Shown piece by piece: positions 51,829 to 62,059 of a stretch of 64,000 nucleotides of DNA. Under the pieces are notes generated by a model. That model saw only the letters and a list, made by a program, of their open reading frames with translations, was not told where the DNA came from and made no database searches. Positions within the stretch are counted from its first letter, which is position 1, and every line of letters begins with the position of its first letter. This stretch comes from Promicromonospora sp. Populi (GTDB taxonomy: Bacteria > Actinomycetota > Actinomycetes > Actinomycetales > Cellulomonadaceae). The stretch spans positions 2,480,001 through 2,544,000 of the forward strand of contig NZ_CP163528.1 of NCBI RefSeq assembly GCF_041081105.1, written 5' to 3'. A program made the translations under genes and the position numbers.

Positions 51829-53474
51829 GCGCGGACCTCCGGTGTTGGCGGATCCGACGGCGCGGACGGCGCGGACCCTACGGGCGCGGGCCCTGCAGGC
51901 GCGGACCCTGCAGCTGTGCGGCCGGGCAGCGGCAGGACTGCCCGGACCCGCCATCCCGTGCTGTCGGGGCTGGCGCCCCCAGCACGCACAGGCCCCGCCT
52001 CGAACGAGCCGCCGAGGGACTCGACGCGCTCCCGCATCGACACGAGCCCGATCCCGGTGCCGCCGCCGACGTCGGCCCGGGCGCGGGGTGTCTCACCGGG
52101 ACGCACACCGACGTCGTGCACCTCCAGCTCCAGTCTCTCCCCCGCGACGACCCGCAGCTCGGCCCGGGTGCCGCCGTGCTTGAGCACGTTCGTCAGGGCC
52201 TCGCGTACCACCCGGTACACGGCGTGATCCACGGCCGTGGGCAGCGGCGTCCGGCCGGTCAGCAGACCGCCCGGGTCCGTCACGGTCAGGTCCAGCCCGG
52301 CGAGCCGCACCTGGTCCAGCACCCCGGCGAGCTGCGCGGCCCGCGGCGCGGCGAGCAGACCGATGCTGCCGCCGAAACCAAGGCTTGAGCCGCCATCGGC
52401 ATCGGCATCGGCACCGGCACCGGCACCGGCACCGGCACCGAACCGATCGGACTCCGCACGCCACGCGGCCGTACCTGCCCTGTCCGAGCCTGCCGCCGCC
52501 GAGCCTGCCACCACCGAGCCGGATGTCGCCGAGCCGGATGCCGCCCAGCCCGTCGAGTTCGAGCCCGCCCTGCCGGAGTCAGCCCTGCCAGAGTCAGCCC
52601 TGCCAGAGTCAGCCCTGCCGGATTCAGTCCTGCCGGAGCTGTCCTCGTCCGGCACCGGGCTCGCGCTCAGCACCCGGATCATCGCCTGCATCTCCTCCAG
52701 CGAGGCGAGGCTCTCCGTGCGCACGCTGCGCAGTGCGGCCCGGTCGCGCTCCGCCCCCGCGGGACCTGCGAGCGCCGCGCCCGACGTGATGGCGATGGCC
52801 GACAGGTGGGAGGCGATGACGTCGTGCAGGTCGCGGGCGACGGCGGTGCGCTCGGCGCGGACGGCGTCGTGCCGGGATGCCTCCGCGAGTCGCAGGAGTG
52901 CGGTGCCGCGTTCCCGTTCGAGCTGTTCCCGGTCCTGCGCGGCGGCGGTGAGCTCGCGGCCCTGGCGCACGTTGGCGCCCCACCACAGCGGCGTGACCAG
53001 GAGGGTGGCCGCCTGGAGGCCGCCGAGGACGGCGGCGCGCGCGTCGCGGGTGAGCTCGCCCACCACTACGGCCACGGCGAAGGAGGCGAGCCCGACGCCG
53101 ATGGCGGCCACGCGCCGCGCCGTCGGGGCACCGTGCAGGTTGACCGCGTAGAGCGCCTCCCACAGGAGCACGATCATGCCGACGCTGCCGCCGAGGGCGA
53201 CGTCGGCGCCGAACGTGAGGGTGACGACGCAGAGGACGAGGAGGGGGCGGGTCCGCCGCCAGACGAGCGCGATGCAGCCGACGAGCGTCGGGCCGGTGAA
53301 CCACCAGAGCGGTGTGTCTGGACGGCCGGGCCAGGACGTCCCGGTCAGGCCGAGGGCGCCGAGCGTCATCGCGATGAGGAAGAGGCCTGCCGCCGTCACG
53401 ATGTCCCCGCGGCGGTCCTCCGCGCGGACCGCAGCCACGAGGGTGCCGAGCAGCGGGGCGATCGTGCGGAACAT
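51825..53474 (-). CDS. DesK/NarX-type sensor histidine kinase with repeat linker
   Basis: This 549-aa protein has about five to six N-terminal membrane segments, then HisKA_3 with the phosphoacceptor in ARDLHDVIASHLSAIAITSG, and a HATPase domain (VVREALTNVLKHGG, GGTGIGLVSMRERVESLGG). Between them is a ~75-residue low-complexity linker of Gly-Arg-Ala-Asp-Ser and Gly-Ala units, and a Pro/Ala repeat tail ends the protein. Such a long linker between the His and ATP domains is unusual and would affect the geometry of phosphotransfer. It pairs with the response regulator by overlap. Confidence 0.94.
   Translation of the reverse strand: MFRTIAPLLGTLVAAVRAEDRRGDIVTAAGLFLIAMTLGALGLTGTSWPGRPDTPLWWFTGPTLVGCIALVWRRTRPLLVLCVVTLTFGADVALGGSVGMIVLLWEALYAVNLHGAPTARRVAAIGVGLASFAVAVVVGELTRDARAAVLGGLQAATLLVTPLWWGANVRQGRELTAAAQDREQLERERGTALLRLAEASRHDAVRAERTAVARDLHDVIASHLSAIAITSGAALAGPAGAERDRAALRSVRTESLASLEEMQAMIRVLSASPVPDEDSSGRTESGRADSGRADSGRADSGRAGSNSTGWAASGSATSGSVVAGSAAAGSDRAGTAAWRAESDRFGAGAGAGAGADADADGGSSLGFGGSIGLLAAPRAAQLAGVLDQVRLAGLDLTVTDPGGLLTGRTPLPTAVDHAVYRVVREALTNVLKHGGTRAELRVVAGERLELEVHDVGVRPGETPRARADVGGGTGIGLVSMRERVESLGGSFEAGPVRAGGASPDSTGWRVRAVLPLPGRTAAGSAPAGPAPVGSAPSAPSDPPTPEVRA
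52555..52625 (-). repeat. 15-bp repeat in the histidine-kinase linker
   Basis: Three to four GAGTCAGCCCTGCCA-like units (plus strand) encode Gly-Arg-Ala-Asp-Ser. Confidence 0.88.
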
Positions 53475-53582
53475 CTCCCTATCTCAGCACGACGGCGCGC
53501 GGTGCGGGTCATCCGAACGATGTACCGACTGTCGGCGCTTCGGCCGATGCGGACCTGTGGGACGTCCGCCAGGCTGGCTGCC

Positions 53583-54434
53583 ATGGACTTCATCTCCGGC
53601 GAGCTCACGGGTGCCGTGCTGTTCGGCGCCCTGGCGCTGCTCGCGCTCATCGACTCCACCAGCTTCGGCACCCTCCTCATCCCGGTGTGGCTGCTCATGA
53701 CGCCCGGCCGGGTACGTGCGGGGCGGATCCTCGTGTACCTCGGATCGATCGCCGGCTTTTATGCGGTGCTGGGCATCCTGATCCTGCTGTTCGCCTCGAC
53801 GCTGGGTGACCTGTTCGCCGGGCTGGCCGACTCCCGTCCGTTCCTGATCGCGCAGCTCGCGGTCGGCGTCGGGCTGTTCGTGTGGAGCTTCCGGCTGGAC
53901 CCGGCGAGCGCCCAGAAGCGTGCGGCGAAGGAGGCAGCAGAGCGCGAGGCCGAGCGGATCGCAGCGGGGCTGCCTGCATCCCGGGCAGGGGACGGGACGG
54001 CCGACGGTGCCGCGCAGAGTGCCGCGCAGGGTGCCGCGCAGCAGACCCCCGCTGGCGGCCGCCTGAACCGCTGGCGGGAGCGCGCCGTCGGCTCGGAGGC
54101 CGGGTCGATGCGCGGGCTCGTGGCTCTGGCCGTCACGGCCGGCCTGGTCGAGATCGCCTCGATGCTTCCGTACCTCGCCGCGCTCGGCCTGATCGGTACG
54201 CAGGGTCCGGGCTGGCCGATGTCGGGGCTCTGGATCCTGGGGTACTGCGCGATCATGATCGCGCCCGCCCTGGTGTTCCTGACCCTGCGCGTCGTCGCCG
54301 CAGGGCTGGTGGAGCGTCCTCTCAGCCGGCTCGACGCGTGGCTCACGAAGAACGCGGCGAGCACCACCGCGTGGGTCGTCGGGATCGTGGGGTTCCTGGT
54401 GGCCCGGGACGCGATCGGCAGGCTCTGGGGCTGA
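53583..54434 (+). CDS. GAP-family (SfLAP-type) membrane protein
   Basis: This 283-aa protein has six hydrophobic segments in two halves (ALALLALIDSTSFGTLLIPVWLLM; GLVALAVTAGLVEIASMLPYLAALGLI). This pattern is shared by the mycobacterial GAP/sulfolipid-addressing proteins, thought to act in lipid or small-molecule export. A charged cytosolic linker with DGTADGAAQSAAQGAAQQ repeats joins the halves. The specific substrate is unknown. The start is chosen at the ATG beginning MDFISGEL. Confidence 0.83.
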   Translation: MDFISGELTGAVLFGALALLALIDSTSFGTLLIPVWLLMTPGRVRAGRILVYLGSIAGFYAVLGILILLFASTLGDLFAGLADSRPFLIAQLAVGVGLFVWSFRLDPASAQKRAAKEAAEREAERIAAGLPASRAGDGTADGAAQSAAQGAAQQTPAGGRLNRWRERAVGSEAGSMRGLVALAVTAGLVEIASMLPYLAALGLIGTQGPGWPMSGLWILGYCAIMIAPALVFLTLRVVAAGLVERPLSRLDAWLTKNAASTTAWVVGIVGFLVARDAIGRLWG

Positions 54435-54465
54435 ACGCGCAGTAGTTTGCTGCCAGTCTTGGCAC

Positions 54466-56298
54466 ATGACCGAACCGCTCGTCGTGATCGTGACCGCACT
54501 GGTGGCGATCGCCGCGGCGACCGTCGCCGGCCCGCGCCTGGGCATCGCAGCACCCCTCGTGCTGGTCGGCATCGGCGTCGCGGCGAGCTTTCTGCCCGTC
54601 TTCGAGTCGACGCACATCGAGCCGGAGTGGATCCTCGAGGGCGTCCTGCCGCCGCTGCTCTACTCGGCCGCGGTGTCGATGCCGGCGATGAACTTCCGCC
54701 GCGAGTTCGGGGCGATCAGCGGCCTGTCCGTGCTCCTCGTTGTCGGCAGCGCGCTCGCGCTCGGCCTGTTCTTCATGCTCGTCATCCCGGACCTCGGGTT
54801 CGCGTGGGGCGTCGCCCTGGGCGCGATCGTGAGCCCGACCGACGCCGTCGCGACGTCGATCGTCAAGCAGACGCCGGTGTCCAAACGCGTGGTGGCGATG
54901 CTCGACGGCGAGAGCCTGCTCAACGATGCGACGGCGCTCGTGCTGCTGCGGACCGCGATCGTCGCGACCGCCGCGTCGTTCTCGTTCTGGGGTGCGGTCG
55001 GCACGTTCGCATACTCCGTGGCTGTCGCGGTGGCGATCGGCGGGGTCGTGTCCTGGCTGAATCTCACGGTCCGCAGGCGCCTGACGGACCCGACGGTCAA
55101 CACCGTCCTCTCGTTCACGGTGCCGTTCGTCGCCGTCGTGCTCGCCGAGGCCCTCGGGGCGTCCGGCCTGGTGGCCGCCGTCGTCGCGGGTCTGATCACC
55201 GGGATCCGCGCGGCGCGCGAGCTCTCGCCCCAGAACCGGCTGTCGGACGCGCAGAACTGGCGCACGGTCGAGCTTGTCCTCGAGGGCGCGGTGTTCCTGA
55301 CGATGGGCTTGCAGATCAAGGAGATCGTGACGAGCGTGCAACGGGACCACGCCGGGGTCGGGACCGCCGTGCTCATCGCGGGCGGCGCGCTCCTGCTGAC
55401 GATCCTGGTGCGTGCGGCGTACGTGACGCCGCTGCTCGGCATCCTCGCCCGCCGGGTCCGGCGCGGCGAGCAGCTGCAGCCCCGGCTGCAGGGGATGCAG
55501 GAGAAGCTCGCCACGCCGGAGGGTGCGAAGGAAACGTTCGCCGAGGTCAGCGCACGGTCACAGGGCAGGGCCGGGTCACGGGGCCGGGCCGGCGGGGCAC
55601 GCCCGCAACGCAGGATGGACGAGCGCAGGACGGACGAGCGCAGGACGGACGAGCGCAACATCGACCGGTTCGCACTCCGGGTCACGCGGGTGCTCGCAGA
55701 CATCGACTACTTCCTTCGCGAGCCGCTGGGTTGGCGCGAAGGCACCGCGATCGTCTGGGCGGGCATGCGCGGTGCGGTGACCGTGGCCGCGGCGCAGACG
55801 CTCCCGGAGGACACCCCGCAGCGATCGCTGCTCGTGCTCATCGCGTTCGCGGTCGCCCTGCTGTCGCTCCTCGTCCAGGGCGGCACGCTTGGCCCGCTGC
55901 TGCGCCGCATCACGCCAGACGTGGACCAGGCGGCGGTCGACGAGCAGGACCGTACGGAGCGGGCCCGGATCTTCGCGCTCATGCGGACCGCCGCCGAGGC
56001 GGTCCCGGCGCCGCCGGAGCACGAGCCCGAGCCCGAAGGAGAGCGCGAGGGAGAGTACGAGGCAGGAAACGAGGGTGAGCACGAGCCCGATCACGAGGCG
56101 ACGCAGGAGGGGCCGCACACGCGGGAACAGTTCGCAGGGGCGAAGCAGTACCGCCTCGCGGTCATCGCCGCACAGCGGTCGGCGCTGCTCGACGCCCGCG
56201 ACAACGGCACCTTCGACGCGGACGTCCTGGCGTACGTGCTGGCCAACCTCGACGCGGCGCAGATCGACCTGGAGATGCGCGGAGGGCCCACCAGCTGA
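54466..56298 (+). CDS. CPA1-type Na+/H+ antiporter
   Basis: This 610-aa protein has ~12 membrane segments. Ion-binding motifs are GAIVSPTDAVAT and MLDGESLLNDATALVLL, with WAGMRGAVTVAAAQTLP later, matching NhaP/CPA1 exchangers. A loop near ~365-405 carries RRTDERRTDERN repeats between the transmembrane bundle halves. The acidic tail (EPEPEGEREGEYEAGNEGEHEPDHE) precedes a conserved C-terminal helix (FAGAKQYRLAVIAAQRSALLDARDNG). It probably exchanges Na+ or K+ for protons. It ends against a hairpin shared with ilvE. Confidence 0.93.
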   Translation: MTEPLVVIVTALVAIAAATVAGPRLGIAAPLVLVGIGVAASFLPVFESTHIEPEWILEGVLPPLLYSAAVSMPAMNFRREFGAISGLSVLLVVGSALALGLFFMLVIPDLGFAWGVALGAIVSPTDAVATSIVKQTPVSKRVVAMLDGESLLNDATALVLLRTAIVATAASFSFWGAVGTFAYSVAVAVAIGGVVSWLNLTVRRRLTDPTVNTVLSFTVPFVAVVLAEALGASGLVAAVVAGLITGIRAARELSPQNRLSDAQNWRTVELVLEGAVFLTMGLQIKEIVTSVQRDHAGVGTAVLIAGGALLLTILVRAAYVTPLLGILARRVRRGEQLQPRLQGMQEKLATPEGAKETFAEVSARSQGRAGSRGRAGGARPQRRMDERRTDERRTDERNIDRFALRVTRVLADIDYFLREPLGWREGTAIVWAGMRGAVTVAAAQTLPEDTPQRSLLVLIAFAVALLSLLVQGGTLGPLLRRITPDVDQAAVDEQDRTERARIFALMRTAAEAVPAPPEHEPEPEGEREGEYEAGNEGEHEPDHEATQEGPHTREQFAGAKQYRLAVIAAQRSALLDARDNGTFDADVLAYVLANLDAAQIDLEMRGGPTS

Positions 56299-56313
56299 CG
56301 CCGCGGGCCCTCC
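56281..56313. terminator. Hairpin between the antiporter gene and ilvE
   Basis: GGAGGGCCC (56281-56289) and GGGCCCTCC (56305-56313) pair perfectly around the antiporter stop codon, in a convergent gap. No T-run follows. Confidence 0.5.
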
Positions 56314-56335
56314 ACACAACTGATCAAACGAGCGG

Positions 56336-57466
56336 TCAGGCCAGCCGGCGCATCCAGCCGTGCCGGTCCTCGGTGCGCCCGTACTGGATGTCGGTGAGCT
56401 CCTGGCGGATCGACATGGTGAGCTCGCCCGCCTCGCCGCCGTTGACCTCCAGGTCGAAGTTCGACCCGGCGAGCCGCCCCACCGGCGTGACGACGGCGGC
56501 GGTGCCGCAAGCGAAGAACTCCTTGACCTTCCCGGACCGCAGCCCGGTGACGACGTCGGCCAGCGGGATGCGGCGCTCGACGGCCTCGTAGCCGCGGTCC
56601 GCCGCGAGCCGCAGGATCGACGACCGGGTCACGCCCTCCAGGATGGTGCCGGACAGCTCAGGCGTGTGGATCGTGCCGTCGTCAAGAACAGCGAACACGT
56701 TCATCCCGCCAAGCTCTTCCAGGTACTTGTTCTCCACCGCGTCGAGGAAGCACACCTGGTCGAAGCCCTGCTGCTGGGCCTCCATCTGCGGCAGCAGGCT
56801 CGCCGCGTAGTTGCCGCCGGACTTCGCGTCGCCCGTCCCGCCCGGGCCCGAGCGGTGGTACTCCTCGGACACGTAGATCGACACCGGGCGGACGCCGCCC
56901 GAGAAGTACGGGCCCACCGGCGACGCGATCACGAGGTACTCGGCCTCGAGGCTGGGCCGCACGCCGAGGAACACCTCGGAGGCGTACATGAAGGGGCGCA
57001 GGTAGAGGGACGAGTCCTCGCCGTCGGGCACCCAGTCGATGTCCGTGCGGACCAGGGCGGCCAGCGACCCGATGAAGTCGTCCACGCTGAGCGCCGGCAG
57101 CGCGAGCCGGTGCGCGGACCGGGCGAAGCGTGCGGCGTTCTGGTCGGGACGGAACGTCCAGACCGAGCCGTCGGCGTGCTTGTACGCCTTGAGCCCCTCG
57201 AAGATCTCCTGCGCGTAGTGCAGCACGGCGGTCGCCGGGTCGAGCTGGAGCGGACCGTACTGCTCGATCCGCCGGTCCTTCCAGCCGTCGGCGCTGGACC
57301 AGGAGACGCGGGCCATGTGGTCCGTGAACTTGGTCCCGAACTTCGGCGCACGGAGCGCTTCGACGCGCTCCTCCTCGGACGTGGGCGCGTCGGTGGGCCG
57401 CACATCAAAGAGCGCAACGAGGTCTTCGAGCCTCGTCGGGAGGATGGGGTTCTGCGTGGTTGTCAT
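56336..57466 (-). CDS. ilvE: Branched-chain amino-acid aminotransferase
   Basis: This 376-aa PLP enzyme (fold type IV) catalyses the last step of Ile, Val and Leu synthesis. The PLP Lys is in GDAKSGGNYAASLLPQ, followed by EELGGMNVFAV and LSGTILEGVTRSSILRLA, as in BCAT. The N-terminal block is FTDHMARVSWSSADGWKDRRIEQYGPL. The ATG has GAAAGG eight bases upstream. It is 189 bp downstream of leuB and transcribed in the same direction, with a strong hairpin in between, so it may be a separate unit. Confidence 0.96.
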   Translation of the reverse strand: MTTTQNPILPTRLEDLVALFDVRPTDAPTSEEERVEALRAPKFGTKFTDHMARVSWSSADGWKDRRIEQYGPLQLDPATAVLHYAQEIFEGLKAYKHADGSVWTFRPDQNAARFARSAHRLALPALSVDDFIGSLAALVRTDIDWVPDGEDSSLYLRPFMYASEVFLGVRPSLEAEYLVIASPVGPYFSGGVRPVSIYVSEEYHRSGPGGTGDAKSGGNYAASLLPQMEAQQQGFDQVCFLDAVENKYLEELGGMNVFAVLDDGTIHTPELSGTILEGVTRSSILRLAADRGYEAVERRIPLADVVTGLRSGKVKEFFACGTAAVVTPVGRLAGSNFDLEVNGGEAGELTMSIRQELTDIQYGRTEDRHGWMRRLA

Positions 57467-57596
57467 GTCGATGCCTTTCACCGGAATGCTCTGGTCAGTC
57501 TTCCACGCCCGGCAGGACGGCGGAGCATCCAAGACAGTGGAGGATCCAACAGTGGAGCATCCGAGCCGGGTGTCTACCCGGACGGCCTTCGACGTA

Positions 57597-57647
57597 CGAC
57601 GGCGGCGCCCGGGGTCGGTCTGCGTGACCCTGGGCGCCGCCGTCGTG
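57597..57647. terminator. leuB terminator hairpin
   Basis: A 15-bp perfect stem (57597-57611 with 57633-57647) is extended by GGGTC/GACCC after one mismatch. It lies nine bases past the leuB stop. No U-tract is visible. Confidence 0.7.
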
Positions 57648-57655
57648 CAGCGGGC

Positions 57656-58714
57656 TTACTCGGTCACGCGGGCCGCGATGTCGCGGCCTACCTCGTCGGT
57701 CGTGCGTACCGCGGCGCCGCGCGCCGCGAGATCCGCGGCGACTGCGTCGTGGACGCGCGCGGACTCGGCCGCGAAGCCCAGGTGGTCCAGCAGGAGGGAG
57801 ACCGAGAGGATGGTGGCCGTGGGGTCGGCCTTGCCCTGGCCCGCGATGTCCGGCGCCGAGCCGTGGACCGGCTCGAACATCGACGGCGCGGTGCGGTCGG
57901 GGTTGATGTTGGCCGACGCCGCCAGCCCGATACCGCCCGAGATCGCAGCGGCCTGGTCGGTGAGGATGTCACCGAAGAGGTTGTCCGTGACGATCACGTC
58001 GAACCGGCTCGGGTTGGTCGTCAGGTAGATGGTCGCGGCGTCCACGTGCGCGTAGTCGGTGGTGACGTCGGGGAACTCGGCGTTGACCTTCTCGACCGTG
58101 CGGCGCCACAGGTGGCCCGCGTGGACCAGCACGTTGTGCTTGTGGACCAGCGTGAGGTGCTTGCGGGGACGCGCCGCGGCCCGGGCGAACGCGTCGCGGA
58201 CCACACGCTCGACGCCGAATGCGGTGTTGACGCTGACCTCGGTCGCGATCTCGTGCGGTGTGCCGACGCGCAGCGCACCGCCGTTGCCGACGTACGGTCC
58301 CTCGGTGCCCTCGCGGACCACTACGAAGTCGATCTCGCCCGGGTTCGCCAGCGGGCTGGCGACGCCCTCGTAGAGCTTGGTCGGGCGCAGGTTCACGTAG
58401 TGGTCGAGCGCGAAGCGGAGCTTGAGCAGCAGACCCCGCTCCAGCACCCCGCTCGGGACCGACGGGTCGCCGATCGCGCCCAGCAGGATCGCGTCGTGGC
58501 CCTTGATCTTCTCGAGGTCCTCGTCGGTGAGGGTCTCGCCCGTCGCGTGCCAGCGGCGCGCGCCCAGGTCGAACTCGGTGGTGGAGAGCTTGGTGCCCGA
58601 CGGCGCCAACGCCGCCTCGAGCACCGCGAGGCCCTGTTCGACGACCTCGGTACCGATGCCGTCACCTGCGACCACTGCGAGGTCGATGCCGCCTGTTGTA
58701 CCCACCTGTGCCAT
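57656..58714 (-). CDS. leuB: 3-isopropylmalate dehydrogenase
   Basis: This 352-aa protein oxidises and decarboxylates 3-isopropylmalate in leucine synthesis. Signatures include [16 protein letters not shown], the substrate Arg-rich helix [21 protein letters not shown], and the metal Asp residues in [23 protein letters not shown] palindrome overlaps the probable -35 region, and a TAGGCT -10 lies 11-16 bases before the ATG, so the transcript leader is very short. Confidence 0.97.
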   Translation of the reverse strand: MAQVGTTGGIDLAVVAGDGIGTEVVEQGLAVLEAALAPSGTKLSTTEFDLGARRWHATGETLTDEDLEKIKGHDAILLGAIGDPSVPSGVLERGLLLKLRFALDHYVNLRPTKLYEGVASPLANPGEIDFVVVREGTEGPYVGNGGALRVGTPHEIATEVSVNTAFGVERVVRDAFARAAARPRKHLTLVHKHNVLVHAGHLWRRTVEKVNAEFPDVTTDYAHVDAATIYLTTNPSRFDVIVTDNLFGDILTDQAAAISGGIGLAASANINPDRTAPSMFEPVHGSAPDIAGQGKADPTATILSVSLLLDHLGFAAESARVHDAVAADLAARGAAVRTTDEVGRDIAARVTE

Positions 58715-58724
58715 GTCCGGAGCC

Positions 58725-58760
58725 TATCCGCGCGCACGGTCGGTTGAGACGCAGGTCTCA
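58725..58760 (-). promoter_or_regulatory. leuB promoter with candidate operator
   Basis: TGAGAC-GCAG-GTCTCA at 58745-58760 is a perfect 6-bp inverted repeat. On the minus strand TAGGCT at 58725-58730 is a good -10 box, which places the palindrome over the -35 position. IclR-type regulators of leu genes (LtbR/NdgR group) are candidates from biology, not from a motif match I can verify. Confidence 0.5.
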
Positions 58761-58819
58761 CGGAATGGACGCGCTGAGGCCCAGTGAAGATGCTCAGTCA
58801 CGAGGCTCAGTCACGAGGC

Positions 58820-59365
58820 TCAGTCGAACGACCAGGACGTCGCCCCGCCCGGCTCCCGCACGTGCAGCGCGTTCGCCCTGGTGGGGGTAACCCGATACAC
58901 GTGCCACGGCGCCGGTCCCGCCGACGGCGCGCTGTACGGCGCCGTGAGCGCAGTACCGGACTCATCCACCCCCGCCGGCCAGCCGCCCTCGGCCGCGACC
59001 TTCGCGATGTGCGCGACCGTGGCCGGGTCAGTCACCAGCGCGGCGACGCCCTCCACGACGACGTCGTAGTCGTCCGTAGCGACCGCGATCGTGCAGCGTG
59101 GCTCACGCTCCATGTTCCGCCCCTTGCGAGCACTCCGGCCGGACACGACGAAGTACCCGCCGTCGTCCCAGAAACCCCCGACACCGGTGGTGTGCGGGCT
59201 CCCGTCGGCGTTCACCGTGGTGAGCCAGTGCGAATGGCGGTCAGGCCCCTGACCTCCAGGACCCTGGTCGCCAACGTCGGCAAGTGCCGCGGCGACGGGC
59301 TCCCACTAGAGCGGCTGGAGCTCGTAGAGGTCGGCGAGGTTCTTGGTCTTCACGTGTGTGCCCAT
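58820..59365 (-). pseudogene. Pyridoxamine 5'-phosphate oxidase-family protein with an in-frame TAG
   Basis: The full 181-codon frame starts MGTHVKTKNLADLYELQPL, then TAG at 59306-59308, then WEPVAAALADVGDQ... WLTTVNADGSPHTTGVGGFW. The region before the stop has the sequence expected for the N-terminus of this flavin-binding split-barrel family, and the rest (GRSARKGRNMEREPRCTIAV, LTAPYSAPSAGPAPWHVYRVTPTRANALHV) is fully conserved. Starts after the stop (GTG at about 59224 or internal) would cut into the barrel. It is therefore a recent nonsense allele, a readthrough gene, or a base-calling error. Substrate and F420/FMN preference are unknown. Confidence 0.75.
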
Positions 59366-59500
59366 ACAGGTCGGACGGCGCCGGGGCCCGGAACTCATCG
59401 GCCGGCCCCGGCGACGGCTCCTACCCCCGGCCCGCGCCCAACTGCTCGCGCTCTACTCGTCCCGCGCGCTAATGGTCCCGCGCGCTACTCGTCCCGCGCG

Positions 59501-59899
59501 CTACTGGTCTCGCGCCGAGAGCACGCAGAACTCGTTGCCGTCGGGGTCGGTCAGCACCGTCCAGCTCGCGTCGTCCGGCTGCCCGACGTCGATCACGCTC
59601 GCGCCCAGCTCGACCAGCCGGGCGATCTCGGCGTCCCGGTCGTCGCTCGTGTGCGGCGCGAAATCCCAGTGCAGGCGGTTCTTTCCGGCCTTCACGTGCT
59701 CGACCGGGACGAAGACCATGCCGGGTGGCACCTGGTGGAAGTCCAGCTTCTCCGAGAGCTCCAGCGCCCACGGCGGGACCAGCACCGACTCCGAGTCCGT
59801 CTCGAAGATGACCTGCCAGCTCAGGGCCTCGGCCCACCAACGAGCCAGCTTCTTGTGGTCGGTGGACTCCACCACGGTCGAATACCAGCGCAGCACCAT
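59501..59899 (-). CDS. VOC/glyoxalase-like protein
   Basis: This 132-aa protein has the glyoxalase_6 pattern: LRWYSTVVESTDHKKLARWWAEAL in repeat one and NRLHWDFAPHTSDDRDAEIARLVELGASVIDV...WTVLTDPDGNEFCVLS in repeat two, the final block being the metal-site strand. These are often bleomycin-resistance-like or isomerase-like enzymes; the function is undetermined. The ATG at 59899 has GAGAGG eight bases upstream. An ATG at 59905 and a GTG at 59908 are possible starts. Tandem CGCGCTACTGGTCC-type repeats abut the stop. Confidence 0.88.
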   Translation of the reverse strand: MVLRWYSTVVESTDHKKLARWWAEALSWQVIFETDSESVLVPPWALELSEKLDFHQVPPGMVFVPVEHVKAGKNRLHWDFAPHTSDDRDAEIARLVELGASVIDVGQPDDASWTVLTDPDGNEFCVLSARDQ

Positions 59900-60005
59900 C
59901 GCCATCACCTCTCGCTTGTGACCTCCGACCCGAGTCCCGGGCCGATGCGCACACGCTAGAACGAGACACTGACATCGACTCGAACGGGTCAGGTGTCAGC
60001 GCGGG

Positions 60006-60707
60006 TCAGGGCTTCGGGTAGAGCAGCTCGAACGTCTCGCACACCACTGGCATGTCCTCCGCGAACTCGCGGCTCTCGGGCAGGTTCCGGCGGAAGTACG
60101 CCTCGTGGTCCGCGCGCCACGACTCGAGGCTGCGGTCCCCCTCGGCGGCCGCGAAGTCCTCGTCGACCTCCTCGAACGTCGTGGTCTCGACGCTCGTGGT
60201 GCGGATCAGGGCCCGCGGGTGGCCGTCGCCGTCGAGCAGGATCGACAGCTCGCCAACCATCGGCAGGGGCGCGCCCTCGTCGTCGTAGTCCCAGAAGGCG
60301 GACGACGTCGCCGTCTTGTCCCCCGCCAGGACCGCGCTGAGCAGCTTCTCCGCGAGCTCGGGCTCGTCGCCGAAGGACCAGGCCTGAGGCGGCACGGTCT
60401 CGCTCACGGTCTGCCCGACGACGATGCTCGCCTTCGCGAGGCCCGCGTACTGGCGGGTCGCGGCCCAGAAGTCGAGGACCTCGGCGGCGAGCTCGGCGTC
60501 CTCGACCGACACCGCCTCGGGGTCGAACGTCGAGGGATCGAAGGCCTCGGCGTCAGCGGTCTCAACGTCGGCCGCCTTGGCCCCGGTCGTCTCGGCGTCA
60601 GTCGTCTCGGCGTCAAGCTCGGCGTCAAGCTCGGCGTCAAGCTCGGCGTCGGGCTCGGCGTCGGGCTCGGTCTTCTCGGGCGTCGTGTCATCGGTCACGG
60701 GGGACAT
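60006..60707 (-). CDS. ASCH-domain protein with an acidic repeat N-terminus
   Basis: This 233-aa protein has the ASCH fold (RNA-binding-type PUA-like) in its C-terminal two thirds: AWSFGDEPELAEKLLSAVLAGDKTATSSAFWDYDDEG, SILLDGDGHPRALIRTTSVETTTFEEVDEDFAAAEGDRSLESWRADHEAYF. The first ~65 residues are degenerate Glu-Leu-Asp-Ala and Glu-Thr-Ala-Asp-Ala repeats. The function is unknown; a role with RNA or modified nucleosides is suggested by the family only. The ATG at 60707 sits right after GGCAGG; a GTG at 60695 is also possible. Confidence 0.83.
   Translation of the reverse strand: MSPVTDDTTPEKTEPDAEPDAELDAELDAELDAETTDAETTGAKAADVETADAEAFDPSTFDPEAVSVEDAELAAEVLDFWAATRQYAGLAKASIVVGQTVSETVPPQAWSFGDEPELAEKLLSAVLAGDKTATSSAFWDYDDEGAPLPMVGELSILLDGDGHPRALIRTTSVETTTFEEVDEDFAAAEGDRSLESWRADHEAYFRRNLPESREFAEDMPVVCETFELLYPKP
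60605..60665 (-). repeat. 12-bp repeat in the ASCH gene
   Basis: Four GGCGTCAAGCTC-like units (plus strand) encode Glu-Leu-Asp-Ala near the N-terminus. Confidence 0.85.
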
Positions 60708-60787
60708 CCTGCCAGCACCCGCTGATACCAAGCACCCATCCCGTCATCAGCCGGACAGCGCACGCCCTCCCCCGGGCTGACACAACG

Positions 60788-60846
60788 GATTCGGGGTGGG
60801 TAGCGCTGCGTAGACATTGTCTACGCAGCGCTACCCACCCCGAATC
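60788..60846. terminator. 59-bp perfect palindrome downstream of ilvC
   Basis: The arms 60788-60816 and 60818-60846 are perfectly complementary over 29 bp around a single central T. It lies ~60 bp past the ilvC stop and ahead of the ASCH gene. No T-run follows. It is either a strong terminator or a cruciform-forming element. Confidence 0.65.
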
Positions 60847-60905
60847 GGTAGGCATCTCCCGAACGCCGTCAAGCACCCGAGAACACCAAGGTCAGCGCGC
60901 CAGGA

Positions 60906-61958
<1,053 letters not shown>

Positions 61959-61967
61959 TTACAGGTG

Positions 61968-62035
61968 GAAAGACGAGTTCGGGTTGGAAAGACGAGCTCG
62001 GGTCGGAAAGAAGGATGGGAAGACGGGTGGGGAAA
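61968..62035. repeat. Degenerate 16-bp repeats between ilvN and ilvC
   Basis: GGTTGGAAAGACGAGTTCG-like units, about four diverged copies, fill the 125-bp spacer. No leader peptide or terminator was found here. Confidence 0.7.
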
Positions 62036-62059
62036 TACAGTTGGGCCAGGAAGTACGGC

